Source of the DNA: Dietzia sp. ANT_WB102
GTDB lineage: Bacteria; Actinomycetota; Actinomycetes; Mycobacteriales; Mycobacteriaceae
DNA length: 64,000 nt
Assembly (NCBI RefSeq): GCF_008369165.1
Contig: NZ_VOBA01000001.1
Span: 744,001-808,000 of the forward strand
Reading direction: 5' to 3'
Numbering within the stretch: the first letter of the stretch is position 1; the number at the start of each line of letters is the position of its first letter. Position numbers and translations under genes: made by a program. The notes beneath the pieces are model-generated. The model saw nothing but the letters and a program-made list of their open reading frames with translations. It searched no databases and was not told the origin of the DNA. Shown piece after piece: positions 1 through 7,806 of this stretch.

Positions 1-633
1 CATCCGGAGGTTTCGGAGCAGCCTGCTGTAGTCGGCCACTACTTCGACACTGGCGTCCGGCCCCGCATCGGGGAGCCGGCATAACATGACGACGACCTCG
101 GGGTGGAGGACGCCCAGATCGCGCAGCGCCCGCTCCGTCTGTTCCGGCGGCGCGCCGCGGACGAGCCGATCGACCTGCGCTCGCACGGCCATGGCAGCGT
201 GGACCCGCTCCTCCTGCGAGGCGGCGAAAAATGTGTCGGTGATCTGCTCGACATAGTGATCAGCGAACTCCAGGTACCTCGACCACAAGTCGACAGCAAC
301 ACCGCCGGGGGAGAACTCTTCTGCGTACTCCTCGGTGAGCCATCTCCACAGCTCGTGACCCGACACCCGCCACGCGCCGAGGATTGCGTTCGCGGGCAAT
401 CCTTGCCGGGCCCGCTCGCCCGCGAGTTGCAACACTCGGAGGCCCTGCGCGGGCTCGTCGGTCGAGACAAGGTGGGCGAATTCCCTGAGCACCTCCTCGA
501 CAACCGACGCGAGTTCGTCCCCATGACCGAGCTCGCGCCACTGTTGGTAAACGGGGATCTGGTTCTCGATCACACGCGCGAACTGGCGCGCGAGGCTCGG
601 AGCCTCGCGCGCCAGACGACCGGCGATCGTCAT
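1..633 (-). CDS. PucR/CdaR-type transcriptional regulator, C-terminus off the window (partial)
   Basis: The minus strand is open from 633 to the left edge with no stop, so the C-terminal part is missing. The visible 211 residues resemble the N-terminal helical domain (RsbRD_N-like) found in actinobacterial PucR-family regulators: 'RVIENQIPVYQQW' near residue 19, then 'RQGLPANAILGAWR' around residue 75. The PucR helix-turn-helix domain expected at the far C-terminus lies outside the window. In-frame GTG codons at 669 and 663 are alternative starts with a better purine-rich stretch upstream than the ATG used here. The gene lies just downstream of the acyl-CoA operon on the same strand, so it may be its regulator, which is inference. 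Family assignment is moderate because only half of the protein is visible. Confidence 0.6.
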   Translation of the reverse strand, partial: MTIAGRLAREAPSLARQFARVIENQIPVYQQWRELGHGDELASVVEEVLREFAHLVSTDEPAQGLRVLQLAGERARQGLPANAILGAWRVSGHELWRWLTEEYAEEFSPGGVAVDLWSRYLEFADHYVEQITDTFFAASQEERVHAAMAVRAQVDRLVRGAPPEQTERALRDLGVLHPEVVVMLCRLPDAGPDASVEVVADYSRLLRNLRM

Positions 634-672
634 CGGATGAGATTGCTCAGACCCTGGGGACACGACCACCCT

Positions 673-1446
673 TCACCGAGAATCACCGACGATCCTTTCA
701 GCGTACGCATCCATCACCGCGCGGGACTCGGCGTCCATCGTGGCCAAGACCAGCGAACTCAGGTCGCTGCGCTGCCCGTCGAGCAACGCCCGACCGGCCT
801 CCTCCAGCCGCGAGACCGTTTCCTGGAGAAGGAATGCCGGACGAGTGGCGACCCTGGCCGCCACATCACGGACAGTGGTAGGTAGGTCGTCGTTAGCGAC
901 TACCTCGGTGATCAGGCCGCTGGTGCGCGCTTCGTCGGCGCCCATCCGTCGTCCGGTGAGCACCAGGTCTGCGGTTCGGGTGATTCCGAGGTAGCGGGCC
1001 ACAGTCGGTAGGCCGCCCATCGAGAACGGGATGCCGAAGTCCAGCTCCGGGACGCTGAACTTCGCGCCGGTCGAGGCGTATCGCAGTTCACACATCGTGG
1101 CCAGCACGAGTCCTGCGCCGACGCAGTGACCGTGCACCTGGGCGATCTTTACCACCGGCATCGCGGCAAATGCCTCGAGCGTCCGCTGGAGGCGCGCATG
1201 CCCGGCCACCTTCTCGGCCACCGACATCTCGGCCTCGGTTGATGCGGCGCCGACGTCGGCGCCTGCGCAGAACGCGCGGCCGCTCCCGCGGACCACGACG
1301 ACTCGAACATCGCCGCAGGTGCTGAGGGGCACAACTCGTTCAACGAGCTCTGTGGCCAATTCGTCGTTGATCGCGTTGAGGCTGTCCGGGCGGTTCAGCG
1401 TCACCCAGGCGACCCCGTCCACGACCTCGATCTCCAGCGCGCTCAT
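673..1446 (-). CDS. Enoyl-CoA hydratase/isomerase family protein
   Basis: A 257-residue crotonase-fold protein of usual family length. It has the N-terminal 'VTLNRPDSLNAI' signature, a 'GSGRAFCAGAD' oxyanion-hole segment near residue 65, and 'GHCVGAGLVLA' followed by 'SVPELDFGIPF', where a catalytic Glu is expected. It probably hydrates or isomerises an acyl-CoA double bond in the cytoplasm. Its ATG overlaps the stop of the upstream MFS gene (ATGA), so it is translationally coupled and last in a four-gene operon (4403 to 673). Substrate cannot be read from sequence. The CoA-transferase two genes upstream suggests that the operon activates an imported carboxylic acid and acts on its CoA ester. 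Confidence 0.88.
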   Translation of the reverse strand: MSALEIEVVDGVAWVTLNRPDSLNAINDELATELVERVVPLSTCGDVRVVVVRGSGRAFCAGADVGAASTEAEMSVAEKVAGHARLQRTLEAFAAMPVVKIAQVHGHCVGAGLVLATMCELRYASTGAKFSVPELDFGIPFSMGGLPTVARYLGITRTADLVLTGRRMGADEARTSGLITEVVANDDLPTTVRDVAARVATRPAFLLQETVSRLEEAGRALLDGQRSDLSSLVLATMDAESRAVMDAYAERIVGDSR

Positions 1447-2810
1447 CGGGCCACCTCACTCACCGTGGTTGGCTCGCAGGAGGGCGAGGTCGCTTCGCGG
1501 GTCAGTCCATCCCGCAACCGGACGCGGCTGGTCTCCGGGACCTTGAGAACTGTGACAACGCCCAGGGCGGCGATGGCCATGACGTAATACGCCGGCGCCA
1601 TCGATGAGCCTGTGCTCTCCACTAGGGAGGCAGCGATGAGGGGCGTGGTCCCGCCGAAGATCGCGTATCCGAGGCTGTACGCGACGGCGTGACCGGTGAA
1701 GCGTATGGCGGTGGGGAACAACTCGAGCATCACTACGAAGCCGCCCGACGCGAACACGGCGACGCCGATCGCGATGAGTAGCTGGCCGGCCAGCGCCCCG
1801 CCGAACGTGCCGGTGCCGACGAGCGCGAGCGCCGGGTAGGCCAGCACGAGCAGCCACACGGCGCCAGCCATCATCATCGGCTTGCGGCCGCGGGTATCGC
1901 ATATGGTGGCGAACACCGGCAGCAGCACCACGATCGTCAGCACCGCGAGCGAGTTGGTGATGAGCGCTGTGGTCGGGGACATCTCCGTGATCTGGACCAT
2001 GTAGGTGTACATGTAGCTGTTCAGCAGGTACGCCCCGACCGCCTGGACGGCGACCAGCAGCATGACCGTGACCGTGACGCCGAGCAGTGGCTTGGCCCGT
2101 GCGACGGGCTCGTCCGATGCCGCCTTGGCAGCAGCGGCGTCGGTGAACTCCTCCGGATCGTCGAGCTTGCTACGGAGCCACAGTCCAACCACGGCGAGGA
2201 CACCGCCGAGGACGAACGGCAGTCGCCACGCCCAGTTGGTATAGGCGTCATCGCCAAGGAACGTACGCAAAGAGAGGATGAGCATCCCGCCGAGAACTAC
2301 GGGCAGGAAGGACGCGGCGACGCCGATGCTCACCCAGCGGGCGCGGCGGTCACTCGGTGCTGACTCCAAGACGTAGCTCAGGCCGCCGCTCGTCTCACCG
2401 CCCGCGGAGAAGCCCTGGGCCAGGCGACACAGCAGGAGCAGGATCGGGGCCGCTATGCCGACCGACGCGTACGTCGGCAGCAAACCGGTGGCGAGAGTCG
2501 CGGCTCCCATCAGCAAGATGGTGGCCGCGAGGATCTGGATGCGACCGATCCTGTCGCCGAGTCGGCCGAAGAAGACCCCGCCGAGTGGGCGGATGAAGAA
2601 GGCGACCGCGTAGATCGCGAACGTGCCGAGCAGTGCCGCGGTCGGGTTGGTGTTCGGGAAGAAGTGGTACGCGAGTATCGGCGCACTCAATCCGTAGATG
2701 AGGAAGTCGTACCATTCGACGAAGGTGCCGACCACGCCGCCTACGAGGCGGCGACGGGCCTTGGCCATGTCCATCGGGGGTTCCGTGATGACGTCGTGAT
2801 CAGAGCGCAT
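1443..2810 (-). CDS. MFS transporter, metabolite:H+ symporter (MHS) type
   Basis: About 455 residues with roughly 12 hydrophobic segments. The N-terminal 'GTFVEWYDFLIYG' and 'RPLGGVFFGRLGDRIGR' motifs are typical of the MHS subfamily (ShiA/ProP/KgtP-like), which imports organic acids or osmolytes with protons. The chosen ATG at 2810 lies 14 bases after the CoA-transferase stop; ATGs at 2774 and 2768 are alternatives, and the latter removes a polar extension of 14 residues. The stop overlaps the enoyl-CoA hydratase start. In this operon it most likely imports the acid that the CoA-transferase then activates, which is inference from context. The open frame extends further upstream to 3245, but that part is a shadow of the CoA-transferase gene. 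Confidence 0.88.
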   Translation of the reverse strand: MRSDHDVITEPPMDMAKARRRLVGGVVGTFVEWYDFLIYGLSAPILAYHFFPNTNPTAALLGTFAIYAVAFFIRPLGGVFFGRLGDRIGRIQILAATILLMGAATLATGLLPTYASVGIAAPILLLLCRLAQGFSAGGETSGGLSYVLESAPSDRRARWVSIGVAASFLPVVLGGMLILSLRTFLGDDAYTNWAWRLPFVLGGVLAVVGLWLRSKLDDPEEFTDAAAAKAASDEPVARAKPLLGVTVTVMLLVAVQAVGAYLLNSYMYTYMVQITEMSPTTALITNSLAVLTIVVLLPVFATICDTRGRKPMMMAGAVWLLVLAYPALALVGTGTFGGALAGQLLIAIGVAVFASGGFVVMLELFPTAIRFTGHAVAYSLGYAIFGGTTPLIAASLVESTGSSMAPAYYVMAIAALGVVTVLKVPETSRVRLRDGLTREATSPSCEPTTVSEVAR

Positions 2811-2823
2811 TTTCGGGACGCTT

Positions 2824-4059
2824 TCAGTGAGAGGGCAGCGAGATCGCGTGCTCAGGGAAGAGCTCGCCGAGGATCTCGTCGGTGTGCTGGCCAGGGGTCG
2901 AGAAGCCCTGTGCGTGAGGGGCGAGCCGGGGTTCGATGCGCACGGGGTTGCCGGCGAGGGTGATCGAGCCACCGTCTCCGACCGGGTGGTCGGTGAGCAT
3001 TTCGCGAGTGCGACCCTGCTCGTCGTCCACGAGGTCGGGGGGCCGCTGGAGGGGGGCTGCGGGAACGCCGGCGTCGGCCAGCAGGGTGGCGGCCGTCCTG
3101 GCCGGGGTGGCGGCGAGCCACGCTGACATCGGCGAAGCGATGACCTCATGGAAGTGCTCTGCCCGGCCAGTGCCGGTCCGGAGCCGCATGTCAGACCACA
3201 GCTGGTCGAGGCCGGCCACGGCGCAGAACTGCTTCCACGCACCATCGGTGGCTACGCAGATGCACAGCCATCCGTCGCGGGCCTCAAAGAATCCGTACGG
3301 GGCGAACCATGGGTGAACCGTGGCACCCAGTTCGACCTCGATGCCGGCACCGGACTGGCAGGCGATGCTCCACTCGTTGGCGGAGAGCATCGAGTCGTAC
3401 ATCGCGATGTCGACCCGGGAGCCGCGACCGGTAGTCGCGCGGCGAAGGAGCGACATCACGATGCCGTTGACCGCGTGCAGGCTGGCCATGGAATCGCCGA
3501 AGGGCAGCCCCGCGGCCTTGGCCGGCTGGTCACCCTCGGGGAAGCGTCCCACCACGCCCGCCATGGCCTCGGCTACGAGGTTGAACGCAGGCCAGTCACG
3601 CGAGCGGCTCGGGCTGTGTCCGAATCCCGTGATGGTCGCGTATGTCAGTCGCGGGTTGATGCGTTGCAGCTCCTCCCAGCCCAGGCCCCATGCCTCAAAT
3701 GCGCCGGGTCTGAAGTTCTCCAACACGACGTCGGCACTGGCGATGAGTCGCTCCAGCGCGGGACGATGCTCGGCGCTTCGCGGGTCGAGCACCACCGACT
3801 TCTTGCCCCGATTAAGTCGCAAGAAGTACGTGCTGTGGTCGTTGCCGGCGCCGTCCTGCATTATCGGTGGAAGGCTCCGGGACACCTCGCCGCCCTCGGG
3901 TTCGACCTTGATCACCTCGGCGCCCGCGTCCGCGAGCAGCATCCCGGCGTACGGCCCAGAGACGTACCGGGAGAAGTCCAGGACCCGGACCCCGTCGAGC
4001 GGCGGAATTAACTCTGAGTCCACTGTGGTAGCGAAAGCTATCGCGTTGTCGGTGGTCAC
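2824..4059 (-). CDS. CaiB/BaiF (class III) CoA-transferase
   Basis: A 411-residue family III CoA-transferase of normal length. It opens with 'GVRVLDFSRYVSGPYAGMLL' followed by 'DAGAEVIKVE', the classic N-terminal signature. 'LPFGDSMAS' around residue 190 carries the Asp expected to form the glutamyl/aspartyl-CoA intermediate. It moves CoA between an acyl-CoA donor and a carboxylic acid in the cytoplasm. The start ATG overlaps the stop of the AhpD-like gene upstream, and the MFS gene follows 14 bases later, so the four genes form one operon. Substrate is unknown. Confidence 0.9.
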   Translation of the reverse strand: MTTDNAIAFATTVDSELIPPLDGVRVLDFSRYVSGPYAGMLLADAGAEVIKVEPEGGEVSRSLPPIMQDGAGNDHSTYFLRLNRGKKSVVLDPRSAEHRPALERLIASADVVLENFRPGAFEAWGLGWEELQRINPRLTYATITGFGHSPSRSRDWPAFNLVAEAMAGVVGRFPEGDQPAKAAGLPFGDSMASLHAVNGIVMSLLRRATTGRGSRVDIAMYDSMLSANEWSIACQSGAGIEVELGATVHPWFAPYGFFEARDGWLCICVATDGAWKQFCAVAGLDQLWSDMRLRTGTGRAEHFHEVIASPMSAWLAATPARTAATLLADAGVPAAPLQRPPDLVDDEQGRTREMLTDHPVGDGGSITLAGNPVRIEPRLAPHAQGFSTPGQHTDEILGELFPEHAISLPSH

Positions 4060-4403
4060 TTTTCCGTCCCCCCGGAGTGCTGTTCGTAGAGTTTCATCGT
4101 CAGTGCGGCGTGAGCACCGGCACCACCTGCGCGCAGCGCCGCCGCAATGAGGGCCGACTCGGCGATCTCCTCACGAGAGGCTCCGGCCTCGATTGCGGCC
4201 TTGATATGCACGTCAAGGCAGTAGACGCACTGGGTGATGTGCGCGCAGGCCACCGCGATAAGCTCCCGCTGCTTGTGCGGGATGGCGCCGTCTGTGCGTC
4301 CGACCTGGCTATCGAGCTTGACCCACGCTGCGAACTCCTTGGGGGCCGCATCCTTGAGTTGCGCGAGATACGAAAGATCATTGTGATCGTGGTAGCCAGA
4401 CAT
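4056..4403 (-). CDS. Carboxymuconolactone decarboxylase/AhpD-like protein
   Basis: A 115-residue alpha-helical protein of the CMD/AhpD family. It carries the redox motif C59-x2-C62-x3-H66 ('CVYCLDVH') of AhpD-like alkylhydroperoxidases, which argues for a thiol-based peroxidase-like role rather than true decarboxylase activity. The start ATG at 4403 has a strong AGGAGG 6 nt upstream. It is the first gene of the AhpD-CaiB-MFS-crotonase operon and its stop overlaps the CoA-transferase start. Family assignment is firm; the cellular substrate is not known. Confidence 0.85.
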   Translation of the reverse strand: MSGYHDHNDLSYLAQLKDAAPKEFAAWVKLDSQVGRTDGAIPHKQRELIAVACAHITQCVYCLDVHIKAAIEAGASREEIAESALIAAALRAGGAGAHAALTMKLYEQHSGGTEK

Positions 4404-4802
4404 AGAGTTCCTCCTGCGGAAACGGGGATGGTGTAAGTCATCGATCCACGGCGGCTACATGAAGCAGGGGCGCTTCAGTGCCGGCTAGCAGTGGCGATGA
4501 CTCAATCGTGCAGGAAGGTATGACGCAGGTCACTGTGGGCGAGTCAAAGGTCCTCGGCCGCCGATTGGGTTGGAGCACAGCGCGCGTTGAATCCGACCGT
4601 TGGGCTGGGCCGCTGCAGGAGAGAAGGTGCTCCGTGCCGGGTCAACTACCAGATCCGGCAGATGTCGCGAGGCCCATCCCCCACCGACTGCGGGTGGTTC
4701 CCACGTCGGCGACAGGGATCGACGCTGCCTCGCGGGCACCATCCGCCGACACCTCGCTTCGGAAGGAGCGCGAGTCGGCGGGCCTTGTTCGGCGGGACTT
4801 TG
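4404..4802. other. Intergenic gap upstream of the acyl-CoA operon
   Basis: No convincing gene is seen. The only structured element noted is an inverted repeat at 4460-4477 (arms TGAAGC/GCTTCA, 6-nt centre), about 60 nt upstream of the AhpD start, which could be an operator. Open frames here lack ribosome sites and family features. The gap probably holds the promoter of the minus-strand operon that starts at 4403 and the 3' region of the DUF1254 gene. Confidence 0.5.
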
Positions 4803-6263
4803 TTACTTGACGGGTTCTACCTCGCCCGGACGCCAGGTCTTGTCGAACCAGGGTTGAAGTGGACCGTATAGGCGAAAGATTGCGAACCATCCCTTGCCTG
4901 GCACTGTCTCGGTCCAGTTGGATTCGTGGTCGGCCGGGGGCGTTGGGCCGAATACTAAATCGACGGAGCCATCCGGGTTGACGGCAAGCGGGTCCCGCTG
5001 ATTGTTCTTGCTGGGGTAGGGCTGGGTGGTCTGGAGTTCGGACCGGGTTTGCGGGTCGTAGATGACGACGGACCAGAAGTCCTTGGCGGGCACATCGGCG
5101 GGAATGCTGAGTCGGTACTGCTTTGAGCCGTCGAGATAGTCACCGTTGCTATCGACAGTGATGAAGGCGTACTGAGAGCCGAGCCCGATCATTTCCAGGG
5201 CCATTGCCGGTGTGTTCACGGTGGCGAGGTAGAAGTATGAAGTGCGAGCGTCGAGGTTGCGCCCGCCGACTCCTCCGTCGCGGAGCCACTGGTAATCGCC
5301 GCCGATGAAGGCCGCCTTCCACGCACTGCCTTCGTAGAGGTACGCCTCGGCGTCGCGTGTCTTGAACACCATTGCTCTGGCTGTTGCGCTCCCAACCGCC
5401 GCGGCGTCGGACAGGATCGCCGTCATCCGGGCGTCGGGCGCGAACGGGTGGCCCTTGCGGATGCCGATGCTGGCGGCAAGACCGCGGAGCTCGTGGTCGA
5501 GTAAGCCCACCGGCTCGCGGGCGATGACTTCGGCTACCTCGGTGAAGAAGGCGTAGTCGTTGGCGTGGATGGTGTTGAACGGCTCGCCCGAGACGGTGAT
5601 GAACTCCATCGCCGGAGGGTTGTCGGCCTTGGCGAGCGGATATATCTTGACGCCTTCTCGGAAGGACGCGGCCGCGGCATCGGGGCGGCCGTCGACCAGC
5701 AGTCCCCGCAAAATCAGCCAATTCGACGAGCTCGGAGTGCGGCCCACAAAGTAGCCGTCTGGAATTTCGCCGTCGTAGTCGTCGGGGACGACGAGGTACT
5801 TTCCGCCCTGGCCGCGATCGGGGCCGGGCCCTCCCATGTCGATCACGAAGCGGAAGAACGCATCGTTGACGGTTCCTGGCCCACACTTCGGCGGGACCTC
5901 CACCACGATCGGACCCTCCGTAGCTACATCAAGAATTCCTGAGAGGTAGACGGTGTCGGTGTTGCCGGTGAGGAACAACGGGCTGGAGTCCATCGGGTTG
6001 TCGAAAATTAAAACCTTGTGCGGGGCCGTCACCCCCATCGCCTTATTTCCTCGGCGCATAGCCTCCATCGAACTGGCGGGGACAAAGTCGAGAAACACCT
6101 GCACGGCTCGTACAAAATCGAGGTTGTCGTACAGGGTTTGTACAGTCGCGTCGGATGGTAGCCCGTCGAAGAACTTCAGCCGTCCGATCCTCGTGTCAAC
6201 AGTGTCACGGGTCATGATCGATGGGGGGATCACGTGGTTGAACCCCGGCGTCACGTTGTTCAT
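4803..6263 (-). CDS. DUF1254/DUF1214 domain protein
   Basis: About 486 residues. The N-terminal half has DUF1254 features ('NTDTVYLSGILD', then 'FRFVIDMG'); the C-terminal half matches the DUF1214 pattern ('FWSVVIYDPQTRSEL', then a Trp/Phe-rich end 'GWFAIFRLYGPLQPWFDKTW'). The start is ATG 6263, which has AAGAGG 8 nt upstream; the open frame runs in from a TTG at 6299. No signal peptide is obvious. Members of this family are often annotated only as conserved hypotheticals, and no reaction is assigned here. It is monocistronic on the minus strand with about 400 bp to the next gene. Confidence 0.85.
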   Translation of the reverse strand: MNNVTPGFNHVIPPSIMTRDTVDTRIGRLKFFDGLPSDATVQTLYDNLDFVRAVQVFLDFVPASSMEAMRRGNKAMGVTAPHKVLIFDNPMDSSPLFLTGNTDTVYLSGILDVATEGPIVVEVPPKCGPGTVNDAFFRFVIDMGGPGPDRGQGGKYLVVPDDYDGEIPDGYFVGRTPSSSNWLILRGLLVDGRPDAAAASFREGVKIYPLAKADNPPAMEFITVSGEPFNTIHANDYAFFTEVAEVIAREPVGLLDHELRGLAASIGIRKGHPFAPDARMTAILSDAAAVGSATARAMVFKTRDAEAYLYEGSAWKAAFIGGDYQWLRDGGVGGRNLDARTSYFYLATVNTPAMALEMIGLGSQYAFITVDSNGDYLDGSKQYRLSIPADVPAKDFWSVVIYDPQTRSELQTTQPYPSKNNQRDPLAVNPDGSVDLVFGPTPPADHESNWTETVPGKGWFAIFRLYGPLQPWFDKTWRPGEVEPVK

Positions 6264-6840
6264 CTGGAGCCTCTTGACAGTTGGGCCCGATCGAAGCAAC
6301 TCCTACGGCAGTGCGCCGAGCGCGCGAGCGAGCAAGTCGATTGCTAGACGGGTGCGAATGTCACCGAATTTCAGGAATTTCAGAGATCTGGCTAGCGGCT
6401 TTTGTAAAGGGTAGCGTTCATCAGCCCTTTCGGAAAGAGGTGGAACTATGAATTTCGTAAGTCTTGATGGAGCGAAATTGGTTTGCCGGATTGGCGAATT
6501 CTCGCCGCATTGTCAGGATGCCCGCGCCGCAATTTTGGGACCGGCGGGAGCTCCAGTGGGTCTGGCTCGGGGGGTGGAACCCCCGGGAGAACCGTTCCGC
6601 CCCAGTACAGCCGTCCAGGCGAACCCCATCTGAGCACAGCGGTCGTGGGATGGCCATTGGAGAAATCGTCCCGGATTTCCCGCCGCCCGCTTTCTCGCCG
6701 AGAAGAGAGCTGCATTGCGAAGTCGATATCGGCGTAATTGCTGCTTATCGATAAATCGTGGGGTCTCTCCAAGGCGGATCAGAGTTTAAAAAGGGCGGCT
6801 AAGCGCTGCCAAACCTCGTGAAAAGTAGGGTGAACTGCAC
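6264..6840. other. AT-richer intergenic gap
   Basis: A stretch of 577 bases, visibly less GC-rich than its surroundings, between divergent genes. It must hold the promoters of the DUF1254 gene (minus) and the YdjM-like gene (plus). It contains one short open frame with a good ribosome site (6448-6633, listed separately) and a small hairpin GGGGGT-GGA-ACCCCC at 6570-6584. The base composition may mark remnant or acquired DNA, but nothing identifiable is left. Confidence 0.4.
6448..6633 (+). CDS. Possible small protein (61 aa), unknown
   Basis: A short open frame with ATG at 6448 preceded by GAAAGAGG about 7 nt upstream, a better ribosome site than many confirmed genes here. The 61-residue product starts 'MNFVSLDGAKLVCRIGEF' and is rich in Pro/Gly toward its C-terminus. 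No family is recognised. The coding signal is weak, overlapping frames are also open, and it contains the 6570-6584 hairpin, so it could be chance or a leader peptide. Confidence 0.2.
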   Translation: MNFVSLDGAKLVCRIGEFSPHCQDARAAILGPAGAPVGLARGVEPPGEPFRPSTAVQANPI

Positions 6841-7641
6841 ATGGTGATGGGACCTACGCACGCGATGAGCGGTGCTGCAGCGGGTTTGGCCATCGGCGCG
6901 TTCTTACCAATTGGCTGGGGCGGGGCGGCGTCCGCGACAGAGGTATTCGTGTTTGCCGGTGTCACCGCCGGGGCGGCGCTGCTCCCAGACCTCGATTCGC
7001 CGCAGAGCACCCTCGCGCGCAGCTTCGGACTGGTGTCCAAGTCCGTCGCCCATGTCACTGAGAAGATCTCGAAGTCGATCTATCGAGCGACGATGACGCG
7101 AAAGGACGCGCCGATCCGCAACGGGCACCGCACCGCGACCCACACCGTGTGGTTCGCTCTCCTCGCGGGTGCGGTCACGGCCGCACTCGTCACAAAGTTC
7201 GGCAAGAACAGTGCGATCGGGGTGCTGTTCTTTATGCTCGGCCTGGCGATCCGGGGCTTGGCCCCGACCTGGACCAAGAAACAGGATTGGGCTTACGTCA
7301 CCGGACTGTCGCTGGCGCTCGCGGTAGCCGTGTGGTGGGCGCTACCGGCCTCGGCGGGCAGCGCGGCGCTCGGCGCGGCTGTCACCGCTGGCGTCCTGGT
7401 GCACATCTTCGGCGACATGATCACTAAGCGAGGGGTGCCCCTGCTCGGCGGGGTCGTCAGCATCGGCGGCAAGAGATGGTGGAACTTCCGTCCGCCGAGA
7501 CCGCTGCGAATCCGTGCAGGCGCTGGTATGGACAAAGTGCTGGCCCTCGCCTGCACCGCTGTCACCCTGGTCCTGGCGTACTGCGTGGCGGCCGCGCCAC
7601 ACCTGATCGGCGCACCCTGGGCGGCCGTCACCGTCATCTGA
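6841..7641 (+). CDS. YdjM-like membrane-bound metal-dependent hydrolase
   Basis: A 266-residue integral membrane protein of the YdjM family (PF04307 type). Conserved polar residues occur in the expected order: 'GPTHAMSG' near residue 4, 'LLPDLDSPQST' near residue 48 and 'NGHRTATHT' near residue 95, with several transmembrane segments following. The family is annotated as inner-membrane metal-dependent hydrolases; the substrate is not established. Start ATG 6841 follows an AGGGTG stretch about 10 nt upstream. It is followed after about 165 bp by the NADH dehydrogenase gene, with a palindrome between. Confidence 0.82.
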   Translation: MVMGPTHAMSGAAAGLAIGAFLPIGWGGAASATEVFVFAGVTAGAALLPDLDSPQSTLARSFGLVSKSVAHVTEKISKSIYRATMTRKDAPIRNGHRTATHTVWFALLAGAVTAALVTKFGKNSAIGVLFFMLGLAIRGLAPTWTKKQDWAYVTGLSLALAVAVWWALPASAGSAALGAAVTAGVLVHIFGDMITKRGVPLLGGVVSIGGKRWWNFRPPRPLRIRAGAGMDKVLALACTAVTLVLAYCVAAAPHLIGAPWAAVTVI

Positions 7642-7721
7642 GACGGTGTCGGCTAGTGAGTGGGACGGCACTGGTCGCATCTCGGGAAGCGTGCAAGTGC
7701 AGGACGGTTTCTCGGCTTCGA

Positions 7722-7739
7722 GCCCCAGGTCCCTGGGGC
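7722..7739. promoter_or_regulatory. Perfect palindrome upstream of ndh
   Basis: Arms GCCCCAGG/CCTGGGGC are exact reverse complements around a 2-nt centre. It is followed a few bases later by a TTTAGGAT stretch that could serve as a -10 element, about 60 nt before the ndh ATG. Its position suggests an operator for ndh; it could also be a weak hairpin terminating the upstream gene. The symmetry is seen directly, the function is inferred. Confidence 0.45.
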
Positions 7740-7806
7740 GGTTTAGGATCGGCGAAGGGCCCCTGCCGGACCCGGAACCTGGGCAGTGTCAGGTCGAGGA
7801 GGCGCC

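Noticed and set aside
2824-4011. Several long plus-strand frames over the CoA-transferase gene
   Set aside because: They are antisense shadows with Arg/Gly/Pro-rich, non-protein-like composition.
4478-4810. 110-aa plus-strand frame in the gap before the DUF1254 gene
   Set aside because: No ribosome site, several overlapping open frames, no recognisable sequence, and it overlaps the DUF1254 3' end.
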